From assembly GCA_029931535.1 (NCBI GenBank), contig JAQPZY010001295.1, positions 1 to 64,000 on the forward strand: DNA of 64,000 bases, in the 5' to 3' direction. Below, piece after piece: positions 51,208 to 63,744 of the stretch. The notes under the pieces are model-generated. The model was not told the origin of the DNA. It searched no databases and saw nothing but the letters and a program-made list of their open reading frames with translations. Position numbers and translations under genes: made by a program. Numbering within the stretch: the stretch's first letter is position 1; the number at the start of each line of letters is the position of its first letter. Source of the stretch: Margaritifera margaritifera. Lineage: Eukaryota; Mollusca; Bivalvia; Unionida; Margaritiferidae.

Positions 51208-53006
51208 CATTAGAGTATTACATCAGGACTGAGCTAGTTTTCCAAGTCATGCCGTTTATCCAAGTTATTGTTGTTGGAATTTTCAAACTTTTACTATATA
51301 AAACTATCAAACATTGCCTATTTTAAGGTCATCAAAATCTTCTTCATACCCCGAATAGGAAGCTGTTATAACCCCCAACAGTTTGATTTTGTCACATTTG
51401 TTTAAAAATCAGTGCCAGCCTGATACTCGAGCTCACAAACCCTCATATGCACATGAACTTTAAACCTGTAGTACCTCGAAGTTAAAGAAAATTGTCATTT
51501 GAGCAATTTGAACACAAAATTCAATGACCAAATATTGTTACCGAATCATTATGAATTTTGAATCAATACTGTAATTAAGCAAATGCATCTTATTAGAACC
51601 AAATTAATATGATGTAAAAAGATAGGAGTTTATCACTTTATTGTGAACTTTGTATCTGATTTTACATTGTTCCCAGAGTGTAGTGCCTTGGACAAGTTTA
51701 CATGAATGCATCTTTCTTTTATCTGACTATAGATTCACATTCCCTAAATTTTTGACAACTGAAAATGTTCACTTTTAGAATATAATGGAAGCCAGTAATA
51801 TGAATCAATGTAGAAAAAAGCCAAATGTTTTATATTTAGACATTGGTCAGACCCAAGTGAAAATACATATAGTAAACAAATACAAGATTGAAGTCATTTT
51901 TTCTATTCTTGCTATTAAAAATCAACCCAGACAGAATATCAATCACAACTTGAATCTTATGCTCAAGGAGTACATTACAAGCCCATTTTAACCGATTTCA
52001 AATCCAGAATCAACATTTAACATGTATTATACACTCGATTGTATAATGTTTCTGTACCTATCAGGAATAATAAAATGAAGATGAAATATGGACTTGGAAA
52101 AGAGGGTAGTTGTCAAAATAAAAAAATTCCAAGAAGCAAATGCATACCTACTTTGTGCTCTATCTGTAAACACAATAACCAAACCTTTGTAAAATCAAAC
52201 AATTTAGAGACTGGTCCATACCAACAACAGTGAAAATCTGACCAAATCCTGTATTACAATTTTCAAAATCAATGTTCATGTGTTTGCATGATGACAAATA
52301 TATTGCTAGATATCTTCATCAATCTAGAGCTCATCTAAGAGGGCTATATTTTCTCAAACAAAACTGGTTTTCTGAACAGATTGGTTTGGAGGTTTGGGAG
52401 TGAACTCCTTGAGCTTGAGAGTCTACGTATGTATTGAATCCTATCTGAATTATTTTTGTCTTGTCTGCAGTGTACCACAAGCAAGACATGGATTTGTAAT
52501 AGAGAAAATACAAAAGAAAAAATACCTTCATCCAGACATGTTCAACCAATCTTTTAGCCCTTCACAGAGATTTTAAAGCATGTCTATTCTATACTCGAAC
52601 TTTTAAGTTAAGAGAGTTAGAAAACCGTTTGAAAAGAAATGACTAGAGACAGGCTGGCATAGTCTCACTGGTGAATTTATTGTAGGATAGTCAAAATTTG
52701 TCTCCTACTAATGCTGAACTTCAATTGCTTTTGCTGCCATTGTTTACAGCATTTTCACCAATTTTCAGAAAATTTGGAAATATGACCCAAAGTTAAATGT
52801 GGAAAATAGACCAAACATATGGCATGTATGACCAATTAATAATCGTGCCAAAACTAATGTGCATACAGTATCCTTCAATAAGGCATTCATATTATATTTT
52901 TAATGTAATAATAAATCAAACTTCAAAACTGAATCTGCACCAGGACCAAATTTTGGTTGAAGTCTACTTTGTACTTTCTGCTTTCACAATGTCACAGATA
53001 TTAGAG
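51119..53006 (-). repeat. Right unit 8
   Basis: Full unit, 1,888 bp. It has private CCCTAAATTTTTGAC (about 51742), ATTGCTAGATATC (about 52304) and AAAACCGTTTG (about 52621). Confidence 0.92.
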
Positions 53007-53095
53007 CAGTGGTTCCCAAACCCCAGGTCACAACCATAATACTGGTACTGCATTTGGGCCGCAAAAGATTAATCATAAACGTTTGGGAACAACTG
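53007..53095 (-). mobile_element. hAT-like MITE copy R8
   Basis: 89 bp. The right end is GTTTGGGAACAACTG, the left-arm state. Confidence 0.85.
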
Positions 53096-54894
53096 CATTA
53101 GAGTATTACATCAGGACTGAGCTAGTTTTCCAAGTCATGCCGTTTATCCAAGTTATTGTTGTTGGAATTTTCAAACTTTTACCATATAAAACTATCAAAC
53201 ATTGCCTATTTTAAGGTCATCAAAATCTTCTTCATACCCCGAATAGGAAGCTGTTATAACCCCCAACAGTTTGATTTTGTCACATTTGTTTAAAAATCAG
53301 TGCCAGCCTGATACTCGAGCTCACAAACCCTCACATGCACATGAACTTTAAACCTGTAGTACCTCGAAGTTAAAGAAAGTTGTCATTTGAGCAATTTGAA
53401 CACAAAATTCAATGACCAAATATTGTTACCGAATCATTATTAATTTTGAATCAATACTGTAATTAAGCAAATGCATCTTATTAGAACCAAATTAATATGA
53501 TGTAAAAAGATAGGAGTTTATCACTTTATTGTGAACTTTGTATCTGATTTTACATTGTTCCCAGAGTGTAGTGCTTTGGACAAGTTTACATGAATGCATC
53601 TTTCTTTTATCTGACTATAGATTCACATTCCCTAGATTTTTGACAACTGAAAATGTTCACTTTTAGAATATAATGGAAGCCAGTAATATGAATCAATGTA
53701 GAAAAAAGCCAAATGTTTTATATTTAGACATTGGTCAGACCCAAGTGAAAATACATATAGTAAACAAATACAAGATTGAAGTCATTTTTTCTATTCTTGC
53801 TATTAAAAATCAACCCAGACAGAATATCAATCACAACTTGAATCTTATGCTCAAGGAGTACATTACAAGCCCATTTTAACCGATTTCAAATCCAGAATCA
53901 ACATTTAACATGTATTATACACTCGATTGTATAATGTTTCTGTACCTATCAGGCATAATAAAATGAAGATGAAATATGGACTTGGAAAAGAGGGTAGTTG
54001 TCAAAATAAAAAAATTCCAAGAAGCAAATGCATACCTACTTTGTGCTCTATCTGTAAACACAATAACCAAACCTTTGTAAAATCAAACAATTTAGAGACT
54101 GGTCCATACCAACAACAGTGAAAATCTGACCAAATCCTGTATTACAATTTTCAAAATCAATGTTCATGTGTTTGCATGATGACAAATATATTGCAAGATA
54201 TCTTCATCAATCTAGAGCTCATCTAAGAGGGCTATATTTTCTCAAACAAAACTGGTTTTCTGAACAAATTGGTTTGGAGGTTTGGGAGTGAACTCCTTGA
54301 GCTTGAGAGTCTACGTATGTATTGAATCCTATCTGAATTATTTTTGTCTTGTCTGCAGTGTACCACAAGCAAGACATGGATTTGTAATAGAGAAAATACA
54401 AAAGAAAAAATACCTTCATCCAGACATGTTCAACCAATCTTTTTGCCCTTCACAGAGATTTTAAAGCATGTCTATTCTATACTCGAACTTTTAAGTTAAG
54501 AGAGTTAGAAAACCATTTGAAAAGAAATGACTAGAGACAGGCTGGCATAGTCTCACTGGTGAATTTATTGTAGGATAGTCAAAATTTGTCTCCTACTAAT
54601 GCTGAACTTCAATTGCTTTTGCTGCCATTGTTTACAGCATTTTCACCAATTTTCAGAAAATTTGGAAATATGACCCAAAGTTAAATGTGGAAAATAGACC
54701 AAACATATGGCATGTATGACCAATTAATAATCGTGCCAAAACTAATGTGCATACAGTATCCTTCAATAAGGCATTCATATTATATTTTTAATGTAATAAT
54801 AAATCAAACTTCAAAACTGAATCTGCACCAGGACCAAATTTTGGTTGAAGTCTACTTTGTACTTTCTGCTTTCACAATGTCACAGATATTAGAG
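53007..54894 (-). repeat. Right unit 9
   Basis: Full unit, 1,888 bp. It has TTTACCATATAAAAC (about 53177), private CCTCACATGCAC, AGTTGTCATTT (about 53379) and ATTATTAATTTTG (about 53437). Confidence 0.92.
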
Positions 54895-54983
54895 CAGTGG
54901 TTCCCAAACCCCAGGTCACAACCATAATACTGGTACTGCATTTGGGCCGCAAAAGATTAATCATAAACGTTTGGGAACAACTG
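54895..54983 (-). mobile_element. hAT-like MITE copy R9
   Basis: 89 bp. The right end is GTTTGGGAACAACTG, as in R8. Confidence 0.85.
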
Positions 54984-56778
54984 CATTAGAGTATTACATC
55001 AGGACTGAGCTAGTTTTCCAAGTCATGCCGTTTATCCAAGTTATTGTTGTTGGAATTTTCAAACTTTTACCATATAAAACTATCAAACACTGCCTATTTT
55101 AAGGTCATCAAAATCTTCTTCATACCCCGAATAGGAAGCTGTTATAACCCCCAACAGTTTGATTTTGTCACATTTGTTTAAAAATCAGTGCCAGCCTGAT
55201 ACTCGAGCTCACAAACCCTCATATGCACATGAACTTTAAACCTGTAGTACCTCGAAGTTAAAGAAAATTGTCATTTGAGCAATTTGAACACAAAATTCAA
55301 TGACCAAATATTGTTACCGAATCATTATTAATTTTGAATCAATACTGTAATTAAGCAAATGCATCTTATTAGAACCAAATTAATATGATGTAAAAAGATA
55401 GGAGTTTATCACTTTATTGTGAACTTTGTATCTGATTTTACATTGTTCCCAGAGTGTAGTGCCTTGGACAAGTTTACATGAATGCATCTTTCTTTTATCT
55501 GACTATAGATTCACATTCCCTAGATTTTTGACAACTGAAAATGTTCACTTTTAGATTTGGAAGCCAGTAATATGAATCAATGTAGAAAAAAGCCAAATGT
55601 TTTATATTTAGACATTGGTCAGACCCAAGTGAAAATACATATAGTAAACAAATACAAGATTGAAGTCATTTTTTCTATTCTTGCTATTAAAAATCAACCC
55701 AGACAGAATATCAATCACAACTTGAATCTTATGCTCAAGGAGTACATTACAAGCCCATTTTAACCGATTTCAAATCCAGAATCAACATTTAACATGTATT
55801 ATACACTCGATTGTATAATGTTTCTGTACCTATCAGGCATAATAAAATGAAGATGAAATATGGACTTGGAAAAGAGGGTAGTTGTCAAAATAAAAAAATT
55901 CCAAGAAGCAAATGCATACCTACTTTGTGCTCTATCTGTAAACACAATAACCAAACCTTTGTAAAATCAAACAATTTAGAGACTGGTCCATACCAACAAC
56001 AGTGAAAATCTGACCAAATCCTGTATTACAATTTTCAAAATCAATGTTCATGTGTTTGCATGATGACAAATATATTGCAAGACATCTTCATCAATCTAGA
56101 GCTCATCTAAGAGGGCTATATTTTCTCAAACAAAACTGGTTTTCTGAACAGATTGGTTTGGAGGTTTGGGAGTGAACTCCTTGAGCTTGAGAGTCTACGT
56201 ATGTATTGAATCCTATCTGAATTATTTTTGTCTTGTCTGCAGTGTACCACAAGCAAGACATGGATTTGTAATAGAGAAAACACAAAAGAAAAAATACCTT
56301 CATCCAGACATGTTCAACCAATCTTTTTGCCCTTCACAGAGATTTTAAAGCATGTCTATTCTATACTCGAACTTTTAAGTTAAGAGAGTTAGAAAACCAT
56401 TTGAAAAGAAATGACTAGAGACAGGCTGGCATAGTCTCACTGGTGAATTTATTGTAGGATAGTCAAAATTTGTCTCCTACTAATGCTGAACTTCAATTGC
56501 TTTTGCTGCCATTGTTTACAGCATTTTCACCAATTTTCAGAAAATTTGGAAATATGACCCAAAGTTAAATGTGGAAAATAGACCAAACATATGGCATGTA
56601 TGACCAATTAATAATCGTGCCAAAACTAATGTGCATACAGTATCCTTCAATAAGGCATTCATATTATATTTTTAATGTAATAATAAATCAAACTTCAAAA
56701 CTGAATCTGCACCAGGACCAAATTTTGGTTGAAGTCTACTTTGTACTTTCTGCTTTCACAATGTCACAGATATTAGAG
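54895..56778 (-). repeat. Right unit 10
   Basis: The shortest full unit, 1,884 bp. CTTTTAGATTTGGAAGCC at about 55549 is 4 bp shorter than AGAATATAATGGAAGCC in its neighbours. It shares TTTACCATATAAAAC and ATTATTAATTTTG with unit 9. Confidence 0.92.
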
Positions 56779-56867
56779 CAGTGGTTCCCAAACCCCAGGT
56801 CACAACCATAATACTGGTACTGCATTTGGGCCGCAAAAGATTAATCATAAACGTTTGGAAACAACTG
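56779..56867 (-). mobile_element. hAT-like MITE copy R10
   Basis: 89 bp, right-arm consensus (GTTTGGAAACAACTG). Confidence 0.85.
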
Positions 56868-58666
56868 CATTAGAGTATTACATCAGGACTGAGCTAGTTT
56901 TCCAAGTCATGCCGTTTATCCAAGTTATTGTTGTTGGAATTTTCAAACTTTTACTATATAAAACTATCAAACATTGCCTATTTTAAGGTCATCAAAATCT
57001 TCTTCATACCCCGAATAGGAAGCTGTTATAACCCCCAACAGTTTGATTTTGTCACATTTGTTTAAAAATCAGTGCCAGCCTGATACTCGAGCTCACAAAC
57101 CCTCATATGCACATGAACTTTAAACCTGTAGTACCTCGAAGTTAAAGAAAGTTGTCATTTGAGCAATTTGAACACAAAATTCAATGACCAAATATTGTTA
57201 CCGAATCATTATTAATTTTGAATCAATACTGTAATTAAGCAAATGCATCTTATTAGAACCAAATTAATATGATGTAAAAAGATAGGAGTTTATCACTTTA
57301 TTGTGAACTTTGTATCTGATTTTACATTGTTCCCAGAGTGTAGTGCCTTGGACAAGTTTACATGAATGCATCTTTCTTTTATCTGACTATAGATTCACAT
57401 TCCCTAGATTTTTGACAACTGAAAATGTTCACTTTTAGAATATAATGGAAGCCAGTAATATGAATCAATGTAGAAAAAAGCCAAATGTTTTATATTTAGA
57501 CATTGGTCAGACCCAAGTGAAAATACATATAGTAAACAAATACAAGATTGAAGTCATTTTTTCTATTCTTGCTATTAAAAATCAACCCAGACAGAATATC
57601 AATCACAACTTGAATCTTATGCTCAAGGAGTACATTACAAGCCCATTTTAACCGATTTCAAATCCAGAATCAACATTTAACATGTATTATACACTCGATT
57701 GTATAATGTTTCTGTACCTATCAGGCATAATAAAATGAAGATGAAATATGGACTTGGAAAAGAGGGTAGTTGTCAAAATAAAAAAATTCCAAGAAGCAAA
57801 TGCATACCTACTTTGTGCTCTATCTGTAAACACAATAACCAAACCTTTGTAAAATCAAACAATTTAGAGACTGGTCCATACCAACAACAGTGAAAATCTG
57901 ACCAAATCCTGTATTACAATTTTCAAAATCAATGTTCATGTGTTTGCATGATGACAAATATATTGCAAGATATCTTCATCAATCTAGAGCTCATCTAAGA
58001 GGGCTATATTTTCTCAAACAAAACTGGTTTTCTGAACAGATTGGTTTGGAGGTTTGGGAGTGAACTCCTTGAGCTTGAGAGTCTACGTATGTATTGAATC
58101 CTATCTGAATTATTTTTGTCTTGTCTGCAGTGTACCACAAGCAAGACATGGATTTGTAATAGAGAAAATACAAAAGAAAAAATACCTTCATCCAGACATG
58201 TTCAACCAATCTTTTTGCCCTTCACAGAGATTTTAAAGCATGTCTATTCTATACTCGAACTTTTAAGTTAAGAGAGTTAGAAAACCATTTGAAAAGAAAT
58301 GACTAGAGACAGGCTGCCATAGTCTCACTGGTGAATTTATTGTAGGATAGTCAAAATTTGTCTCCTACTAATGCTGAACTTCAATTGCTTTTGCTGCCAT
58401 TGTTTACAGCATTTTCACCAATTTTCAGAAAATTTGGAAATATGACCCAAAGTTAAATGTGGAAAATAGACCAAACATATGGCATGTATGACCAATTAAT
58501 AATCGTGCCAAAACTAATGTGCATACAGTATCCTTCAATAAGGCATTCATATTATATTTTTAATGTAATAATAAATCAAACTTCAAAACTGAATCTGCAC
58601 CAGGACCAAATTTTGGTTGAAGTCTACTTTGTACTTTCTGCTTTCACAATGTCACAGATATTAGAG
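56779..58666 (-). repeat. Right unit 11
   Basis: Full unit, 1,888 bp. It shares AGTTGTCATTT (about 57149) and ATTATTAATTTTG (about 57209) with unit 9. It has AGGCTGCCATAG (about 58311), as in unit 4. Confidence 0.92.
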
Positions 58667-58755
58667 CAGTGGTTCCCAAACCCCAGGTCACAACCATAAT
58701 ACTGGTACTGCATTTGGGCCGCAAAAGATTAATCATAAACGTTTGGGAGCAACTG
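58667..58755 (-). mobile_element. hAT-like MITE copy R11
   Basis: 89 bp. The right end is GTTTGGGAGCAACTG, shared with R12. Confidence 0.85.
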
Positions 58756-60555
58756 CATTAGAGTATTACATCAGGACTGAGCTAGTTTTCCAAGTCATGT
58801 CGTTTATCCAAGTTATTGTTGTTGGAATTTTCAAACTTTTACTATATAAAACTATCAAACATTGCCTATTTTAAGGTCATCAAAATCTTCTTCATACCCC
58901 GAATAGGAAGCTGTTATAACCCCCAACAGTTTGATTTTGTCACATTTGTTTAAAAATCAGTGCCAGCCTGATACTCAAGCTCACAAACCCTCATATGCAC
59001 ATGAACTTTAAACCTGTAGTACCTCGAAGTTAAAGAAAATTGTCATTTGAGCAATTTGAACACAAAATTCAATGACCAAATATTGTTACCGAATCATTAT
59101 GAATTTTGAATCAATACTGTAATTAAGCAAATGCATCTTATTAGAACCAAATTAATATGATGTAAAAAGATAGGAGTTTATCACTTTATTGTGAACTTTG
59201 TATCTGATTTTACATTGTTCCCAGAGTGTAGTGCTTTGGACAAGTTTACATGAATGCATCTTTCTTTTATCTGACTATAGATTCACATTCCCTAGATTTT
59301 TGACAACTGAAAATGTTCACTTTTAGAATATAATGGAAGCCAGTAATATGAATCAATGTAGAAAAAAAGCTAAATGTTTTATATTTAGACATTGGTCAGA
59401 CCCAAGTGAAAATACATATAGTAAACAAATACAAGATTGAAGTCATTTTTTCTATTCTTGCTATTAAAAATCAACCCAGACAGAATATCAATCACAACTT
59501 GAATCTTATGCTCAAGGAGTACATTACAAGCCCATTTTAACCGATTTCAAATCCAGAATCAACATTTAACATGTATTATACACTCGATTGTATAATGTTT
59601 CTGTACCTATCAGGAATAATAAAATGAAGATGAAATATGGACTTGGAAAAGAGGGTAGTTGTCAAAATAAAAAAATTCCAAGAAGCAAATGCATACCTAC
59701 TTTGTGCTCTATCTGTAAACACAATAACCAAATTTTTGTAAAATCAAACAATTTAGAGACTGGTCCATACCAACAACAGTGAAAATCTGACCAAATCCTG
59801 TATTACAATTTTCAAAATCAATGTTCATGTGTTTGCATGATGACAAATATATTGCAAGACATCTTCATCAATCTAGAGCTCATCTAAGAGGGCTATATTT
59901 TCTCAAACAAAACTGGTTTTCTGAACAGATTGGTTTGGAGGTTTGGGAGTGAACTCCTTGAGCTTGAGAGTCTACGTATGTATTGAATCCTATCTGAATT
60001 ATTTTTGTCTTGTCTGCAGTGTACCACAAGCAAGACATGGATTTGTAATAGAGAAAACACAAAAGAAAAAATACCTTCATCCAGACATGTTCAACCAATC
60101 TTTTAGCCCTTCACAGAGATTTTAAAGCATGTCTATTCTATACTCGAACTTTTAAGTTAAGAGAGTCAGAAAACCATTTGAAAAGAAATGACTAGAGACA
60201 GGCTGGCATAGTCTCACTGGTGAATTTATTGTAGGATAGTCAAAATTTGTCTCCTACTAATGCTGAACTTCAATTGCTTTTGCTGCCATTGTTTACAGCA
60301 TTTTCACCAATTTTCAGAAAATTTGGAAATATGACCCAAAGTTAAATGTGGAAAATAGACCAAACATATGGCATGTATGACCAATTAATAATCGTGCCAA
60401 AACTAATGTGCATACAGTATCCTTCAATAAGGCATTCATATTATATTTTTAATGTAATAATAAATCAAACTTCAAAACTGAATCTGCACCAGGACCAAAT
60501 TTTGGTTGAAGTCTACTTTGTACTTTCTGCTTTCACAATGTCACAGATATTAGAG
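58667..60555 (-). repeat. Right unit 12
   Basis: Full unit, 1,889 bp. It has private ATACTCAAGCTC (about 58971) and CCAAATTTTTGTAAAA (about 59727). It shares AGTCATGTCGTTTATCC with unit 13. Confidence 0.92.
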
Positions 60556-60644
60556 CAGTGGTTCCCAAACCCCAGGTCACAACCATAATACTGGTACTGC
60601 ATTTGGGCCGCAAAAGATTAATCATAAACGTTTGGGAGCAACTG
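60556..60644 (-). mobile_element. hAT-like MITE copy R12
   Basis: 89 bp. The right end is GTTTGGGAGCAACTG. It is the last copy before the empty site. Confidence 0.85.
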
Positions 60645-61723
60645 CATTAGAGTATTACATCAGGACTGAGCTAGTTTTCCAAGTCATGTCGTTTATCCAA
60701 GTTATTGTTGTTGGAATTTTCAAACTTTTACTATATAAAACTATCAAACATTGCCTATTTTAAGGTCATCAAAATCTTCTTCATACTCCGAATAGGAAGC
60801 TGTTATAACCCCCAACAGTTTGATTTTGTCACATTTGTTTAAAAATCAGTGCCAGCCTGATACTCGAGCTCACAAACCCTCATATGCACATGAACTTTAA
60901 ACCTGTAGTACCTCGAAGTTAAAGAAAATTGTCATTTGAGCAATTTGAACACAAAATTCAATGACCAAATATTGTTACCGAATCATTATGAATTTTGAAT
61001 CAATACTGTAATTAAGCAAATGCATCTTATTAGAACCAAATTAATATGATGTAAAAAGATAGGAGTTTATCACTTTATTGTGAACTTTGTATCTGATTTT
61101 ACATTGTTCCCAGAGTGTAGTGCTTTGGACAAGTTTACATGAATGCATCTTTCTTTTATCTGACTATAGATTCACATTCCCTAGATTTTTGACAACTGAA
61201 AATGTTCACTTTTAGAATATAATGGAAGCCAGTAATATGAATCAATGTAGAAAAAAGCCAAATGTTTTATATTTAGACATTGGTCAGACCCAAGTGAAAA
61301 TACATATAGTAAACAAATACAAGACTGAAGTCATTTTTTCTATTCTTGCTATTAAAAATCAACCCAGACAGAATATCAATCACAACTTGAATCTTATGCT
61401 CAAGGAGTACATTACAAGCCCATTTTAACCGATTTCAAATCCAGAATCAACATTTAACATGTATTATACACTCGATTGTATAATGTTTCTGTACCTATCA
61501 GGAATAATAAAATGAAGATGAAATATGGACTTGGAAAAGAGGGTAGTTGTCAAATTAAAAAAATTCCAAGAAGCAAATGCATACCTACTTTGTGCTCTAT
61601 CTGTAAACACAATAACCAAACCTTTGTAAAATCAAACAATTTAGAAACTGGTCCATAACAACAACAGTGAAAATCTGACCAATCCTGTATTACAATTTTC
61701 AAAATCAATGTTCATGTGTTTGC

Positions 61724-62090
61724 ATGATGACAAATATATTGCAAGACATCTTCATCAATCTAGAGCTCATCTAAGAGGGCTATATTTTCTCAAACAAAAC
61801 TGGTTTTCTGAACAGATTGGTTTGGAGGTTTAGGAGTGAACTCCTTGAGCTTGAGAGTCTACGTATGTATTGAATCCTATCTGAATTATTTTTGTCTTGT
61901 CTGCAGTGTACCACAAGCAAGACATGGATTTGTAATAGAGAAAACACAAAAGAAAAAATACCTTCATCCAGACATGTTCAACCAATCTTTTTGCCCTTCA
62001 CAGAGATTTTAAAGCACTTCTATTCTATACTCGAACTTTTGAGTTAAGAGAGTTAGAAAACCATTTGAAAAGAAATGACTAGAGACAGGC
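61724..62090 (-). repeat. ~367-bp block missing from the terminal unit
   Basis: The block runs from CATGATGACAAATATATTGC to GACTAGAGACAGGC in right-arm sense and is present in all amplified units. The terminal copy passes directly from TGTGTTGGC to AAGGCATAGTCTC at about 63566. A GCAT lies just inside the left edge and just outside the right edge. That could be a short duplication or chance microhomology. I see no clear inverted repeats, so insertion into the ancestor of the array and loss from the terminal copy are both possible. Confidence 0.55.
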
Positions 62091-62261
62091 TGGCATAGTC
62101 TCACTGGTGAATTTATTGTAAGATAGTCAAAATTTGTCTCCTACTAATGCTGAATTTCAATTGCTTTTGCAGCCATTGTTTACAGCATTTTCACCAATTT
62201 TCAGAACATTTGGAAATATGTGACCCAAAGTTAGATGTGGAAAATAGACCAAACATATGGC

Positions 62262-63744
62262 ATGTATAACCAATTAATAATCGTGCCAAAACTAATGTGC
62301 ATACAGTATCCTTCAATAAGGCATTTATATTATAATAATTATTTTTAATATAATAATAAATCAAACATCAAACTGAATCTGCACCAGGACCAAATTTTTT
62401 AATGCAGTTTACTGTAGTTTCTGCTTTTACAATGTCGCTGACATTAGAGTATATTACATCAGGACTGAGCTACTTATTTGAGTCATGCAGTGTATTAGAG
62501 TGATTGATGTTGTAGTTGTCAAACTTTTACTATATAAAACTATTAAACAGTCTATTTTGAAGGAAAAAAATGGATTGAAAAAGTCATCAAAATCTTCTTC
62601 ATACCCCGAAAAGGAAGCTGCAATGACCCCCCAACAGTTTGATTTTGTCAGATTTTGTTTTTAAATCAGAGTGCCAGCCTGATGCTCAAGCTCCAAAATG
62701 TCAAGCTTCATATGCACATGAACTCTAAGCCTGTAGTACCGAGTTAAAGAATATTGACATTTGTAAAATTTGAGCACAAAATTCATTGACCAAATATTGT
62801 TACCCAATAATTATGAATTTTGAATTAATAGTGTAATTAGGCAAATCAAAAAATCAACACAACGTAAAAATGTATGGAGTTTATCACTTTATTGTGAACT
62901 TTATCCTTGTCCAATTCAATCACAAATCTAATTTTAAATTGTTCCCAGAGTGTAAGGCTTTGGACAAGTTTCCATGAATGCATCTTTCTTTGCTGCGACT
63001 ATAGATTCACATTGCTCAGATTTTTTCCAACCAACTGAAAATGTCCACTTTTAAAATATAATGGAAGCCAATAATATGAATCAATGTAGAAAAAAGACTA
63101 TTTTTGTATGTTTAGATATTGGTCTGACCCAAGTGAAAATACATGTACCAGACAAATACAAGATTGAAGTAATTTTTTTCCATTCTTGCTATTAAAAATC
63201 AACCCAGGGTATCAATCACAACTTTAATCTTATGCTCAAAGAATACATTACAAGTCAATTTCAACCAATTTCAAATCAAACATCAATATTTAAAATGTAT
63301 TATAGAGTTGATTGTACTATATTTCTGTACCTATCATGCATTACAAAATTATGATGAAATATGGACTGGGAAAAGAGGAAAGTTGTGAAAATATTCTAAA
63401 AAATTTCCAACAAACATAATGCATACCTACTTTATGCTCTATCTGTAAGCACCATAACCAAACATTTGTAAAATTGATCAATTTAGAGACTGGTCCATAC
63501 CAGTAACAGTGACAATATGACCAAATTCATTATTACAATTCTGAAAATCCATGATCATGTGTTGGCAAGGCATAGTCTCATTCATGAATTTACTTCAGGA
63601 TGATCGGATATAATTTTTCTCCTACTAATGCGAAATTTCAGTTTCTTTTGTGGGCTTTTTAATGGCATTTTCACTAATTTTCAGAAAATTTGGAAATATC
63701 TGACCAAAGTTAAATGTTGAAAATAGACCAAAATTAGGGCATGT
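62262..63744 (-). repeat. Diverged terminal unit without MITE
   Basis: About 1.48 kb. It aligns along a complete period, from GGCATGTATAACC to GGGCATGT, but with many substitutions and small indels. An example is an extra AAAATGGATTGAAAAAG stretch at about 62565-62583. It lacks the MITE (empty site at 62442-62449) and a ~367-bp block (junction near 63566). I interpret it as an ancestral or edge copy that escaped homogenisation. Confidence 0.85.
62442..62449. other. Empty hAT target site (CATTAGAG)
   Basis: The terminal unit reads GACATTAGAGTATATTACATC, with a single CATTAGAG where all other units have the MITE between two copies of this octamer. The flanks on both sides match the unit (AATGTC... 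and ...ATTACATCAGGACTGAGC). This is the pre-insertion state and it fixes the ends of the element. Confidence 0.85.

Larger units (their letters stand above)
60556..62441 (-). repeat. Right unit 13 (last with MITE)
   Basis: About 1,886 bp. It is regular until about 62,000 and then increasingly diverged: TAAGATAGTC (about 62119), GAACATTTGGAAATATGTGAC (from about 62203) and a rearranged AT-rich stretch at 62325-62365. It has private CATACTCCG (about 60782) and AAGACTGAAGTC (about 61320). Confidence 0.9.
38621..63744 (-). repeat. Right-arm inverted tandem array of ~1,888-bp units
   Basis: These are the same units as in the left arm, in reverse-complement orientation: a partial unit, 12 units with the MITE, and one diverged terminal unit without it. 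MITE starts run 39791, 41680, 43569, 45456, 47343 and so on to 60556. The period is about 28 bp shorter than in the left arm. The main causes are a 14-bp deletion inside the MITE, a deletion of about 11 bp in the AT-rich stretch near the GGCATTCATATTAT motif, and losses of 2-3 bp elsewhere. Confidence 0.95.

Noticed and set aside
1040..63744. Tandem rRNA, 5S, histone or snRNA gene cluster
   Set aside because: The unit length would fit a gene cluster, but none of the strongly conserved sequences of these genes is visible on either strand.
1040..63744. CRISPR array or prokaryotic repeat system
   Set aside because: The repeat unit is about 1.9 kb with no spacers, and the window has no prokaryotic gene organisation.
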